The notes: generated by a model not told the origin, from the letters alone. A stretch of DNA of 64,000 bases from Stichopus chloronotus (GCA_021234535.1 CM037839.1:12649419-12713418), one strand, 5' to 3'; numbered from the stretch's first letter, positions 23,401-38,400 are shown. Numbers and translations are program-made.

Positions 23401-26400
23401 TCAACTACCAGAGTCCATGAGATAGTCACTATTCTTTCTCACCACTATTTATTTACAGATGTTACGACCACGACGGAAGCGATTACCGTAAATATCACTT
23501 CCCTACCCGCCGCTATGACCATTAACATCGGCGCCATCGCTTTTGGCATCCTCTGTGTCATTCTTCTCTTCCTCATCTCTGCTTTTATTTTTGTGCTTTG
23601 GAGAAAGAGGAGGTAAGCCTTTCATGAAAAAAAGACATCTGTTTTTGTTTATTTTTTTGTTAATTTGCATCTCCTTTGTGTATTTTTATGGATTAAGGTA
23701 AGAGGAAAAATTTGATGGGTTATTTGACGATACAGATGGTAAATAACTCTTTGCAGCATTTCTTGTCTAATGACCTTGTCATTCCCTTTCTGTATTTTTC
23801 ACCCTTTCCCTTGCCACGATTTTGTCCCTCTTTGTTCTCTTTCTTCTTAGTTGTCTTTTGCTGTGGTTCTGTTTAATGTTTTGTGACACTTGCAGGTTTT
23901 TATCCATATTCTTTCAGTATCTCACAATTTTAAGTACTGTAATAATCAGTGCTCTGTAAGAATTTGTCGGCAAGCACCTCATTACTATGTTATTTCCAAT
24001 ACTTTACGTTCTTTCCAATACTCTGCTGCTTGTCTCTGGAATGACCTCCCTGTTACAGTTAAAGAAGCAAGAACACTGGCAAATTTCAAGACCTTACTTA
24101 AATCTTACCTTTTCTCCAGTCTATTACTTTCATCTTTTTCATTTCTTTTCTCAGCGCAAAGGGACTTCAGTGTGTTTTGCGCTTTATAAGAACTGTGTAT
24201 TATTATTATTATATACATATAATACATCAGTGCATGAGATATATTTTTTGGTAAAAGTTATGATAATCTTATCCTGTAAAATGGAAGAAAAAAAGTCAAT
24301 CGTTTTTGGAGTTACATGCATTGGTAGGGTAGGTATTGGTCCTGGGAAAACGTTCAAGGACGATATTCAGTGTTATCACAGTTATCTCTGAATTTTTCTC
24401 AAGTAGGAAGGCCATTGGTGAGAAACAGTCATGGAGATGTCAGATGATACCAAAAAAGACAACTGAGTCTGAAAGCAGTGTAGTCCATAGATCTCAAACC
24501 AAGATTGCTGTTTCAAAACTGTGTTTGGTCTCCAGTTGTCTAATGTTGGGGCAAATAGTCATTCTTGTTACCATTTCCTTACAGTTTTGTTATCCTGTAT
24601 TCTTATCTTATTTTACCATTAAGGTCTTTTTTTTCCCCCCTTGGTGGAAGTCTATCCAAAGCGACATGTTCAAAGGTGTGACAAACAAATTTCTCAGGCA
24701 CTTAATTTACAAGTCTGTGACTTCTTCTGAGGAATTTTTTCATTCTCTCCCCTATCTGAGGGATGTGCAACCTTAAGTTCACAGACCAAATGTGACTTGT
24801 CGCTCCCTTCTGTGTGACCCCCATATCGATTTGATTTCCCTATTTGTGGCCCTTGCCTTGTCATTTGATTTCAACTTGAACTTGACGTCTGGTTCAGAAT
24901 ATCATTAAAACAAAAAAAGAAAAAATCATGAAATGATTATTCTCGAGGATAGGGTATGCATTTTTTTGTTATTGCTTGTTTGTTAGGTTGTAAATGGCCT
25001 CTTGGAAAGTTGGTGATTACATGAGGCCTATCGAGAATCTCCATCACAGTTGAGAATATATATCACTCACCACACCAGTGAGTACGGTGCTGTGGCAGTT
25101 TTCATAAAGACCATTTATCGATCGCAAATTAAAACAATTTAGTTAGAGGACTCATTCTAAACTCTGAATCATCAGTAACATGTTTGTTGTCAAAAATGTT
25201 GATGTTACCATACAGGCAATTTTTGCCAACAAATTGCCAATAGTCCAATGACAAGATGGACATGTTAGATTAACACTGAAGATGGGTGGTTGAAATGGAG
25301 CTTAAAGTGAGACAAGACCTCACATGCTTCTTTATGTTGCCCCGCAATGCAGCACCTTCAACGGTTGCAGCAACATGATTTGGCCCTTTGAAAAAAAAAA
25401 AAAACAGAATGGCTACCTGTTACCTAATCAGATATCACACAAAGTTTTATGCAAAGCTGAAATATGGTGACAGCAGTAGCATGCATATGATAGCAAAAGT
25501 GATAAGAAGGAGAATATCAGAGAAGTACAGAAGTACTGCACCTCTTTGATTGGAAATGATCTTGAACAGAAAGTGTGAGATAATTTTTGACGTTCCAATT
25601 AAAATTTCTTCAGCATTTTGATATTGTGCTATACATTTATCAATAACACTTCAAGGACAACTTCGAATCCTGCATTGTTATCCCCCCTGAAACCTCATAT
25701 TTGCAGAGAACGACGGGAGAGGCATAAAAAGTTCGAAGTTTCAAGTTACAGGGCAGCAGAAGATGTGACTCTGAACCATGAATACGGCATAGCGAGTGCA
25801 GTTTATGACGGTCAGTGGCAGTGATCATAAGCCGTCAGAGTTTTATAGTAACTTTAAGATAAGAATAATGTCACTCATACCTCTGTAAAGTTCACACGCA
25901 AGTTAGATATTTGTTGAATATCAGCCATTGTAGATTGTATAGATTTGTAATCGCCATTGTGTGAGATGAGCATTCTGCATAGTTTGCTGTAAAACTTTTT
26001 GTCACCCATAAGTTTTTTTAATGCATTCATTTCTGTTTTTTTTTCCTTTTCTGAGGCTGACTCCTTGGCCCTAGTGAAATTTTCAAATTAGCAGTGTAAT
26101 GTTCTGTCAGCCACTCCAATTAGTTCCTACTTTGCATATACTGTGACATTACCCTTGAAACCATCAAACACTTTTTAACTGGCAGTGTACTGGAGACTGT
26201 TCAGGTTTGTGGCTAAGACCACACATTTGCTAGATGATAATTTGCATAAGATTCAGGCTTAGACAAGGTTGGTTAAAATACTCATGAACACCATTCAAAG
26301 AGAGAGAGAAAAAATCTTGAAAAGATAAATTTTGGTATGGACACCAATGTATCCACTGGTTTCCTTTACTCTGAAGATAACATTTTGGAAAGCTGGGTAA

Positions 26401-29400
26401 TGTCAGTGTATACGTGTTGAGTTTGTCAATGAATTTGAATGGAAAAAAGAGGTGTTGTCTCTTGTTCCTCAAACAAAAACATAACCAGATGGATGATTTT
26501 TGGGACAAAAGATTTGTAAACATGGGTGAAAAGCAATTAGTGATGATGGCAAATGTGATGAAGTTTTGTTTCGCATCTGTAATTCTGTTCAGCAGGTGGA
26601 ATGTGATATCGGTATTTTGGAGAGACGTTACACCAATAAGAAGTTAAGGCATATCTGAGTAGGTTAGAAGTTCTAAACTGTCCTTCAGTTTACATACGTA
26701 GATTTTGTTGTGTCATGTTCGGTGGTTACGCGTCGCTATGTACAAATTTGCTTTGGGTTTCAAAAGGGACTTGATGTGCACCTCTGACTGTTAACCAGCC
26801 TATAGTGTGTCACATGTGGAAACCTCTTTTCATTGGGCAGTATAACCCTCAACCAACCATAATGAACACCGCATGATTCAAGTTGACAAGCTATCGAAGT
26901 CTTTTGTTAGTCACTGCTTAGAGCATATCATTAGTTATCAAGGTCAACTTTCAAGGATCATGACTTTAACTGTTGCAAAGTTGAGACTGATGCGTGAGAC
27001 CTTGTAGTGAAGGGGAGAGGCTAACTCAAGGAAAACCTTTTTTTGCTCACCTGGTGCAGATGAAGATAAAACTACCAACACTGGGGGAGAGGCAGCCTCA
27101 GGGGAACCTGCCACGGCTAAACCTGTCGCAGCCATCAAACCGTCTGTTCAGTTGGAAAGAGCATCTCCTGTATCACTTGATGCATTTGCAGACTATTTCT
27201 GGTCCAGTCTTGAGAGTGGTTTGTTAGTACAGCAGTGGGAGGTAATAATTTCTTCTCTGTCCAGTTAGTGATGCACACACTTTTGCCGTCTGGAGTTACA
27301 CATCTTTTCATATTGCAGAGACATCATTCTGTTGATTGGGTTTAGTTGTGTAAGACTTTTAGGACACAAGTACTTAGCTATAGTTTTGGGTATATCTTTG
27401 AATTGAGTAAATAAGAACTTGCATTTAGCAAAGAGATTGCATTTTAGAGTAAAGGCTATACTTTGAGAGTCACCTCCCAGCTTTTATCCTGAAGTTGTTT
27501 GCATGTGCCCCACGCTTACTGACAAATCACCTTTGATTTACAAAGCTCGTCAAACGGAGAAATTAAAAACAGTGACACAACGACAACCTTCGTCAACCTT
27601 GATTCAGGTCACCGTTTTGTAAGAGACGTGGATTTTTTTCTGCAATGTATTTTGTTTCATTCAAGCAACTTGATTAAAATTTGTAGGTGTGTTATGTGCC
27701 AACATAGGATATGATATTTGAATGATTGATAAACTTTGTTGATTGCTAACCTTTTCTAAACAGTGGTTTGCAAAATTGCTAATCAAATTTGTTCACACTG
27801 TTTTGTCCCTTTGCACTGTCACAATTTCCATACACCTATATACCTAAGGTAACCTTCCACTCCCTGTTTGCTGATCAGTTTTGAAAGCCAAACTTACATC
27901 AATGAAAACAAATTTCTAATTACAAGTATTCTCTGGAAAGATTTGCTTTAGTGAAGAAAAGCTGTAACAATCAAGAAAAGTAACTTGGTTCGATGCGTCC
28001 ATTATGGCGTTAATGATCCACAGTAGAATTACTACGATGTCTGACGAAAACGTAATATTATTTATTCAGTGATAAATCTGTTCAAGAGGTGAATTTGTTG
28101 TTAACTTATTGTGTTACCGGTCTCAATGGTTCTCGCAAACAAAACATAAAAGTTTATTGATGCGGTACATGTTTCGTTTGGCTGTGCATGCAGGTGTTCA
28201 GAATCTAACAAATTGTTTATAGAAAATGCTGAAAAATTTGATGCAACTGAAACGAATGTAACCGCAGAAATTGCAATGAAGAAAGTGAAACATTAACATT
28301 GATAGAAAGGTGCCAATTTTATTTAATTGTTTTCCTGCCAATTATCTACTTGATTGCAGTTTCCACTTTACAGACACTTAATGAAACTTTACCTGTCTAT
28401 AGTGTTGTGTGGGTCAGTCAAATTTCATGTGCACCCTTTCTATCAACATTGCATCATATTCTGAAAGAATATCTTAATACCTTGTCAATACTCTACTTGT
28501 TTTTTCATTTTCCTTTTTTATTCAGTTTCTTTTTTCATCTTTTGTATGTGTAAATTTTGAAACATTTTTTTCTCCCCTGTAAATTAAATCAGTTCTACAG
28601 ACCCTAAGTTTGTTGTCTGTTCTTGTCTTTCAGTCGCTTCCTGAAGACCTTACTCAACCGTGTGAGATAGCGAAGGAAGATGTTCACAAACAAAGGAACA
28701 GATATCGTAACATCTTGCCATGTAAGAGGCTGTCAACTTTGTCACCAGATGTCTTCACATGGCACAGACCTCCTAAAGAAATAGATCCAAAACTTTGAGA
28801 AAGAAGTTTTCAGATAATGAATAGATGTTGTGGTTGTTGTAGATTTGATCTCTTTAATCCATTTGTTGCCAAATTTTCCTTTGCCATATGTTACAGAAAT
28901 GTTAGAACATGGATCAAGCACATTTTTGGGGTTACAGGAGTCAGCATCGGAATAGAACAATATTTTGTAAAGTTGACCTTGAGCCTTATAGATGATTGTA
29001 ATTTGCAGTGCCTTTGCATGGTACATTATTAACTTTTGAGAGATTCTTGTGAGTGATAAACATAGTGTGAACAAAAGCTGTTGTGAGCTGTTGTGGGTTA
29101 TTCATTCAGAAGTTGGACTTCATAGGTGTGAGTGGGGTGAAAATGTAATATTCTGCCTTTTTCTCACATGTAGTACAGAGTGTGACAAAAAATTATAATA
29201 TGGTTGACAAACATCTTGAAGATATCCATGGTAGAGCTAATTGTCTCAAATTTCATTTGGACCCTATGTTTTCTATCCATTTTGGGAAGATTAACTGTGA
29301 GACAACTGTAGTAATTCTGATGCCTTTGTAGGATGATCAGCAATTGAAATCAAAGTCCAAATTTTTGACATTTATGACTTTCTTTTTCCATTCTAGATGA

Positions 29401-32400
29401 TTATAATCGTGTCGTGCTGAACCCGAGAGATGACAATTCGGATGGCTACATCAATGCTTCCTACATCAAGGTAAACATCGTTGTGATGTGATCATAGAGC
29501 CGCCACTGAAACACGTACAGGGACCCTACTTTGCAACAATTTCGTTTCACTTATACATAATCATAATACACTTGTACTACGACAGCATATCACTGATTTG
29601 TAATTCTCTGCTGATGATATATAAGGAGAGCAAGTGAGAGGAATAATTGTTGTGCCAGCAAAAGATTGTTGACATCATTGTTCTGGGAAAGCTTGTCAAG
29701 AAAATGCTACCCTCTTATGGTGAACATGTTATCTCTTTTGTTAGAAAGATGGTTTATTTTGTAAATTATGGAAGCATTTAGGGAATATTAAACGAGTAAT
29801 TAATGGCAACATGTATGTTTTTTTTTTTAAAGGAAGGAAATTATCACATTTAAATGCCGACTTTGGGCTTCAAGCGCATCATGCTTTGAGTCATAAATTT
29901 TGTTAAAATCAGTTATACCAAATCATTAACAAAAGTCTACATCTTGACCCATTTTTTGTGTAATTCCAGGGTTACGATGGCAATCAACGGTTTATAGCCT
30001 CACAGGGTAAGTTATTTATTTTTCCTGAATTCAATGTTCACTTACATATCATTGATATTAACTTACTTTTATTACTAGTATAGAAATCTGATGATTAAAC
30101 TGTTCATGGTGTCCTACTTTGCCACCTGTTTGGAACTTAGTGAGTAGTGGTGGTGAATGTGCAAAGTAATCAGAAATTCTTGAACTCCTCAAGATAATTA
30201 GTGTGCATAATTGAGGTACTGTCGTACATATTTGTTATTTTTATCCTCCTTAAAAGTTTAAATTACTACCAATATTTCTCTTTCACTAAGGACCCAATAC
30301 TGCATCTCTAAATGACTTCTGGGGGATGATTTGGCAGGAGGATGTCGGCAAAATTGTCATGGCAACCAATCTTATGGAAGAAGGGAAGGTGAGATTTCTC
30401 TGGGCTACCTCTTGAAGAAGAGTTGTGAGTGGGGCAGTAATGATGGTATTGGCTGGAGGGTTTGCGAGCAGGGCAGTATTTATGATGTTGGCTGGACGGT
30501 TGGTGAACGGGACAGTAATGATAATAGTGTTGGCTGGAGGATTGATGAATGGGGCAGTAATGATGGTGTTGTCTGTAGGGTTGGTGAGTGGAACAGAAGA
30601 AATATTGGTGTTGGCCAGAGGGTTGGTGAATGTGGCGGTAATATTGGTGTTCCCTGGATTGTTGATGAGTGTGGCAGGACTGATTGTGCTTTTGGCTGGA
30701 AGGTTGGGGAGTAGACCAGCACTGATCGTAAGTGGAGGAGTAATGATCGTGAACTTTCACCAAAGTGAGGATTGTGTTAGCATGTGTACCCCTCTGAATT
30801 GCCCCATTGACTTACACACTAAATTGTAACAGCAGTGTACGTCTTCAGAGCCCTGTAGATGTTTTGTCCATGTAGGGGTTACATTGTGAGCATTCATGGC
30901 ACTTTCAGTTTTCTGTACCTTAGGTCGAGAGATTTTACGTGATAGGTCAACAGACCTTTTGATGTGAGTGAAGAGATTTTATGCAAATTCTTTCCTTTGG
31001 TGGCGTACAATTTTGTAAAAGGCCATAGCATCTTCAAAATTACATCAATTGTGTCAATTTTCACACCATATATACTTCAACCCACCTGCTATGTTGTCCA
31101 AGTCACAAAGGTCCTTACTTATTTGATAAGATATTGAAAAAAATTGATTTTTACGGCCTTTTACGTCGGTGAACACTTGATCACTCTTGAAGAAATCTCC
31201 CAAGTGCCCTATAGGGTATGTTACCAGAAGAGATGGCGTGTGTGGAGGTACAGACACTGAATGCAGATGTAGTGTAGCAGGAAGTGTAAGTGAAATATTG
31301 AGTCAGGTAGGGCAGGAAAGGAATGCAGCTGGGATGGGTGGGTGGGGCTATTTGGGAAAGTGATTCAGGATTAGGGATGGTGAGGGCAGGAAGGTTGGTA
31401 ATTGGAACTACTTTGATTTAGTTATGTGATCTCTCCTGCAGCATAATGTCTGTGAATCAAGTGTGAAAAATAGACTTAAGGTGACAAATCAATCAAATAT
31501 GCATCTCAGATCAGACTTAAAATAACCAATCTTGTAGACTGAGTTTGAAACAGTTATGTTTAGTGGACAGTGCTGACTTATCTGTCTATAAACAAGCAGT
31601 GAACACTGATCTATCACATGCCTGGAACTAATTTCACAAATGTCTGCTAAAATAATTTATGTAATTCAGGATCAGCTGAAATGTATGTTATTTTACATCA
31701 GATGTCCCACAGAATGACAAGGAACTTTGTCCTTGGAACTATTTTCAGCGTACCCCATGCTTTCAGACGGTGGTTTTCTAGAAATTGTTTGGTTACGAAG
31801 ATCAGTAACTGCTTACTCATTTTGGTCGTGTTGTTCCTATTAAGATAATTTAGGACCGGGAAGAGCATATGTCTCAGGATGCATTTTTAATTTGAATTAG
31901 CAAGGGGTATTCCAATGATTAGTGATTTGATTCTCCTATCTTTTCTAGAATAAATGCTTCAAATACTGGCCAGATGTAGTAGAAGGAGAAACTATGTTTG
32001 GTTCATTCAGTGTGCAGACTATTTCTGAGGAATCCTTAAATTGTTGTATGAAGAGAGATATTACAGTGAAATTGGTAAGTGCTTTCATGGTCATTGCAGG
32101 TTATGGCATTGAAGCTGGAATATGAGTTGGAAGTTTGTCGTATTTTGCCACTGAGAGTCAAATAATGTTATAGCCATTGCAAAAAAATATTGTTTCAGCC
32201 TCATATTTGCATACATTTATTTTTCATATCCATCCCCATTGGTCTGTTTGATTTCAAGTAACAGTGATTGATAGCTAGGCTTTCTTGGAGAGCTTCAATT
32301 TTGTAGGGCCAACAAGTATGTTAAGGCAATTTTCATTTTTAAATATCTGGAAGATCAATGTAAAGGCTCTCTTTCAAATTTTGTAACAGGTGATCCTCTC

Positions 32401-35400
32401 CCCTGCTTTCTCTTCCTCGAGAACAGAGGTAGATGACCAGGCTGTTGCCAGAACAACTCATAATTCAGTTTTAAAGTATCTGCTTTATGGTAGACCATTA
32501 CCCCTAGATGTTTGGTAGACCATTACCCCTAGATGCTTAGTTTACTTTAGATGATGTCTGACAGCATTCTTTGGTTGTCAAATAGGTCCTGAATGTTCCC
32601 CAAATAATCCTCTACGACAGAAGTTTGAAATGTGCAGATTATTCTCCACATTCCATGTCAAAGCTAACGTTATCTTCCACAGGATCGGTAGATTTCATCG
32701 CAGGTGGGCAAAAAAATGAACGGCAGATATAAATGTTAATGGAAGCAAAATAACCAGGCAAAAAGTAGTAAATCTCTCCGCTGTGCTTGCAGGATTTGAC
32801 ATCTTGTCCATCTGCAATGATCAGCTGTGATTAGTTGCCTATCGTTTTCATAAATGAGGTCACTATTGTTTTGAAAAAAAAAACAATAGGAAACTTATTT
32901 GTTGATTTATTGTTGTTGTGAAGCAAAAGAAATTACGTTGCATTTCAAAGTTTTGATGGATGTAGTGGGTTATGCTTTCTTTTTATGTTGATCCTTTTGG
33001 TTTTGTTTGATACAACTTTCTGAGTGGTTTGATTTTAATGGACAGTTGTTCCTATTGCAAGTGTTGCTAAGACTAGTCAGATGTAAAAGTATACCAATTA
33101 TTATTTTACAAGTTTTAGCAGACAATGACGATATTACAGTTGTTATTGCAACAGAAAGGACAGAATGGAGATTTAAAATTTGTCTTGTACATAGGAATCC
33201 TTCAGTGTGATATTTGAAAGGTCTCCATCTGAACCAGCCGTTGTTTTCAACATCAGCTTACACCATATGTACGTATTTTAAATCGACAGTACTACCCCAT
33301 CCAAATCTGATTGCCAGTGGAGTCAGAAATGCAGTGGCAGATTTATAATTTTATTGCTGAAAAGTACTGTATAGGACTTAGGATGTTGGTTTTACATGAT
33401 AAGTTATAGTCATCAACTTCAGTGAAGATTTGAAAAGAGAAAAAAGCAATTTTGCCCACTGCCCAATCACTCCCTACTACGCTACACTAAATCGCAAGAA
33501 AATCAGACTCTTTTGTTCGTTGCTATGTAGCACTGTCACCTGATCAGGATAATGTCATCACCTGGTAAGTGTCATTCCTTGTAACTGACAAAAACAATCT
33601 TTAGGTTTGTAATTGTTGCTTTCAAGTATTTGTAGCATTTCATTTGAAGCGTGTTTCTGTATGTTGATATGTTCGTTACTCATCGATAGCCTCTGAAGGA
33701 TCATTTCCTCACAAGCTGATCGAGGCACTTGCACTTTCACTCTCTGGACGAATCGATACTCATGCCCTCGGTGTGACTCATGGCACCGTCCTATTGTCAT
33801 TTAAATGTTTTTGCTGCAGGGAAATGAGGAGAGGAGCTTGATTCAGTTTCACTACGTGAATTGGCCGGACAAGAATGTACCCAGAGACACCTCCAGCGTG
33901 ATAAGACTTTTGGATTCGGTACAAAACACTGCAAGTGTAGCGAAGGGTCCCACGGTGATTCACTGCAGGTGGGTCAGACAAGTCAAAATGTGGGTCATGT
34001 TTGTTCGTAAAGTTGTGAGGTAAAGAGGAGGAACGGAGGAGTTATTATCAAATTCGGCATTTTCCTGTCGTTCCTTTTAGTTCACAAAATTTCAGTTTCA
34101 TTGTGTCATGTCTAAGCATTTTCAATCATTGTAGGCAAGGTCATTTCAAAATTAGTTTTTCAAATTTTTTTTCTTGTTTTGTTGTTATTCTCTGAGGAGT
34201 AACTGAAGAAGAACAGTTATGTTGATCATATAACATGAGCAGAAACAAGAAATGGTACCAGTTTGGCTAGAGAGTGAAGCTATGAGAGACTCAAATATAC
34301 AGGGTGGTCATGCTTGGTCAGCTTACATGTTATGGGGGCAATGTTGAAGACTTGTGATCATGAAAGTCATGTAATACATGCAGGTGTGTAAGCTGTATAT
34401 TTGCATTTCATGTCAATTTAACCTCCAGAGACACAAGATTAAAGAATAGAAAGACTATTGAAAACAGTGTTTTACAAAAAGAATTTTGAGGAAGAAAATG
34501 AAGTGATTTGAAATGACAACTGTAATCAGTGATTTAAATCAATTTTTTTTGTAATATCACCCACTGTGATCCAAGTGCACACATTTTACCATGGGCTGCC
34601 TGGCTTCAATAAAATAGGTTGCAGTTACCCCTGAATGTATCTCTCCATGTTTACATTACAGTAGTTCACTCCAGTTGAACATCCTGTCATTAGTCCAGTT
34701 GACCAATATGTACTGCAAAACATTACTGATAACTAACCCATGTTACTCAATCAGGGTTTGTCTAGTTTATGGTAAGCTAGGTTCATCTACCAGTCAGGTT
34801 CACCTGCTTAAGCCTTCTTTTGAATTTTCATTTTCAGTGCTGGAGCTGGGAGAAGTGGGGTCCTCTTGGCCCTTGACATAATTACGCAGCAGATAGAGAA
34901 AGCCAAGAAGGTTGATGTCTTCACATGTGTTCAGGAGATGAGAATTCAAAGGCCTTGGATGGTTCAGACAGCAGTAAGTCATGTGACTAATTAGTCTTTC
35001 AAGTAATTTTGAATCCTTCAGTTTCTCCCTGGTTGTTGATATATTCCCGACGTCCAGTTCGAGGGAGGTTCCGCCTCGCTGTTCGTCTGCTCCATTTGGT
35101 GTTGAATTCCTCCCGCCCTCCTTCAGTAGTGCGATCCACTCATCAAATCCTATACTTTGAGATCCCTTTCTGTTGGTTTCCCTTCAAACTATCTCCAAAT
35201 TCCCTTCTTCACACATCTTCAGCCACTGATGAGATCCCCAATTTTGATCAGTTGGGCATCTGGTCTGAACATCTGTCAGATGGCCATATCCACTCCCAGG
35301 TCTGCCCTACTCTACAGTCCTGAGATCCCATCTGCCAGCTATTCTTGAAAACATTGTCTACACACCAATGATGACATGCCCTTCTCCAGTTTTAATTTTC

Positions 35401-38400
35401 TTGATCCTCCAGGTGTTTGCCATCTGCCTTTTGTTGGGCTGTAATTGTGATCCAAATAATGTTTCAAGTAGTAGCTATTGTTGTCCTTTCCCTTCTCCAC
35501 CCACCTAAACAAAAACTGAAATCTGTATGCACCCATCTTCCAAGTACTACATCTATTCCAAATTGAGTAAAATTCATGGTTCAGATACATTCCTTTTCTC
35601 AAGGTGGAATAATAGCTGCCAGAAAACATCGTCTTATGAGTGTGTGTCACATACAGAAGTAGAAGTAAGCATACATTTTACAATGACATCTATTTACTAA
35701 TCGTTATTTCTCCTCTGCGTTCGTAGGACCAGTACGTGTTTTTGCACAGGCTAGTCATGGAATTCCTTCTGTGCAAGAACACATTCGTAGAAAGAGAGGA
35801 CTTCGCAGACTACACCTGCCAGATAAGGGAACTAGACCCAGAAACAGGAGAGGCAGAGATGACATCTCAGTTTAAGGCAAGTCGTTAGCTTTTGATAACA
35901 ACCCCAAGAGATTAACTGACCACTATCATACAGTATACTCCTGAGTTTGCATCTTTGCAAGTACCGGAAGTTGATGCAGGAGGTTCCTCGCCAGGTTTAT
36001 GAGGTTGTAATTTTCATTGAACAGTGGATAGAAATAGTGAAACGTGGCAGAGAGATTCCAACAAATAGACATGGGGGGAAAAAAAGGGGGATTTGGAGAA
36101 GGTAAGGAAGGTTTGGAGGGAAGTTAAACACACCAGTGGGGAAATTATGGGTGAAAAATGAGGGGTTAGTAACAGAGAATTTCAGGGTATGTATTACTTC
36201 TTCCCTCTTGCCAGAGAGGAAAAGAATCAGGTGTTAGTCATCTCCTAGGTCCCTCTGTGTTTACACCAAATGCACGTTCAAAAACTCCAAATTATGAAGC
36301 AAAAGTTTTTAAACCAGTCAGCTACATCTGTTTACAATTTCATCAATTTCATGTCACGCTACCTTGTTGATATGCTGGAGCTAGAGATTATATCAGTAGA
36401 TTTCGGTGCACATCTGATGGTGAACTGATCTTATGACGGTGTCAACCATTAAAAGAATGGACTAAGAAACCACAGCCCCCAGGCATTCTGCAGACCTGGC
36501 AGGAGCACACTTGCATATTCATTCATATCAAAATGATTTAAGGAAGAATTGTCACCGTTGCAAATATTTCTTTTTGGCTCGGTCACATCTCTCTTGGCAT
36601 CGTAATTCTGTGAAAGCAAAACAAATATGAATTTGCTGCCTTAAAAGTTAAGTGAATAGCAACATTTTACATGATTTCATTGGTCAAAACTCTCCCCTGC
36701 AGGTCCTGGAAAAAATCTCACCAAAACCAAAACTGGATCCAGACGCAGCTGGACTGCTACCAGAAAACCAAAGTAAAAACAGGGATCCCAACGTTGTTCC
36801 AGGTAAGAATAAAAAGTGCAACACTAACAAGACAGTTCCATTTTTTTTGTTGTGAAAATCACAAGTCAGGGTTTGTGCAGGGCTTGCTATCCCTGGAAAT
36901 TCATTGAAAGTATAAAATATGAATTCCCAGGCCTGGAAAGTCAGAAATAAATGATCTTTTCCCAAAATACTCTTGGAAAAGTCAAGAAATTTAAAGAAAA
37001 CGCATCTTTCATCCATATTTACTGTCAAAAAAATGATAATTTTTAAGAAAATCATCAAACATTGAATGTTTTGTTTCATCTGATGTACTGTATTGGTATT
37101 TTCCCTATATGCTTCACAAAATGAATGCTACATATCCTTGAGGTCTCTGTAGTAGTATTTCACAGTAGTATATTAGCTTAATAATTGATGTGCTCATTTT
37201 TGCAGAAAAGAAAGCAGCATGTATATCGTATTTAAAGATGCACTTAAGGATTACTGTCATTCAGAGAGGTCCTGTACTTTTTATTTGAGGTCATGAAAAA
37301 TTTAGGAAATTCTGGCGATCCGAATATGTACGAACCTTGGTACTTTGAGTTTGTCAGCTTGGAATGAATTAAGACATGATCTATGGCAGGCTGAGCAATC
37401 CTGTCTGGACTTTCTCACATTGCTGCCGGTTGTTTATGATGTGCCAGGTGCATTTATGTGAGAGGCTTGCAGATCATATTCCACAGACCTTCTCTGATTC
37501 TGGATGTGGGATACTTGGGGCAAGTGGCATGGAAGGGAGTCAAAAAGAAAACGTCTGAAGTGTTTATGTTTCAAATGCTGTGTTTGGTCTTATTTTTAGA
37601 GTTACCTTGAAATCTGAAGGCAAGGAAGCATGGTTAGTTATGAACCCTTTGCTGCCATGCATCACATAGCTAATTTGACTAATAAGACTAATAAAACTAA
37701 TTTTATTTGGTGAAGAAAGTGAAAGCAACAACTGAATGCTGAGTTACCATTGTGTGAGTCAATGCTCTATTCAGTGTAAAGGGAGCCTGCATGTTGCTCT
37801 TTGTGAGAACAAATAGAAAAAGGTAACTCTACTGCTTCAGAAGGCTTGAACTTAAAGCTGACAATCATGTCACCTTTGTGAGTGTGTCCTCTCTCCTAGT
37901 CAACAAGTACAGACCGTACCTTATCACTGAGGGTACTGCTCCAGACAGCACCAACTACATCAATGCCAGTTTCATAGATGTAAGTACACCAATTAGACAT
38001 CACTCATATCAAACTGCAGCAATCAAATGTTTTGTCCATTTCCATGGCGACTAGTTTCGGTTTTCCGACCGAGACGTGTAATGCTAAATGATGTGATATT
38101 GTCAGTTTGTTCATCCATTCGTCCATGTGGCATATCTAATCCATCTATTTGTCCATTTATTTGCAACTTTGTTCATTCATCCAAACATCATTCATTTGAT
38201 CAGTTTTTTGTTTTTATTATCCACCTGTGTGTTTTAGATACTTTTGCTTTCTAATAGTATACACAAAGCATAGATTGCTCGAGGGGTTAAAGAGGGTGTG
38301 TCCCCTTCTTTCCAGAAGAAGGGTTAATTCCCGTCTTTTTGGTTTCCCTAAAATGTAATTATTTAAGTATGTTGGCTTGTTACGTAGGAAAAGAATACTT

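Noticed and set aside
8388..29470. The ectodomain exons might belong to a true Tie receptor kinase gene separate from the phosphatase.
   Set aside because: No kinase motifs (glycine loop, HRD, DFG) were seen on the plus strand. The membrane, juxtamembrane and D1 exons follow in compatible phases, and the complete frame is an exact multiple of three.
30308..30829. Overlapping open frames of 80-151 codons on both strands.
   Set aside because: They translate the 39/42-bp minisatellite (plus part of exon 18) in several frames at once; no signal of a real protein.
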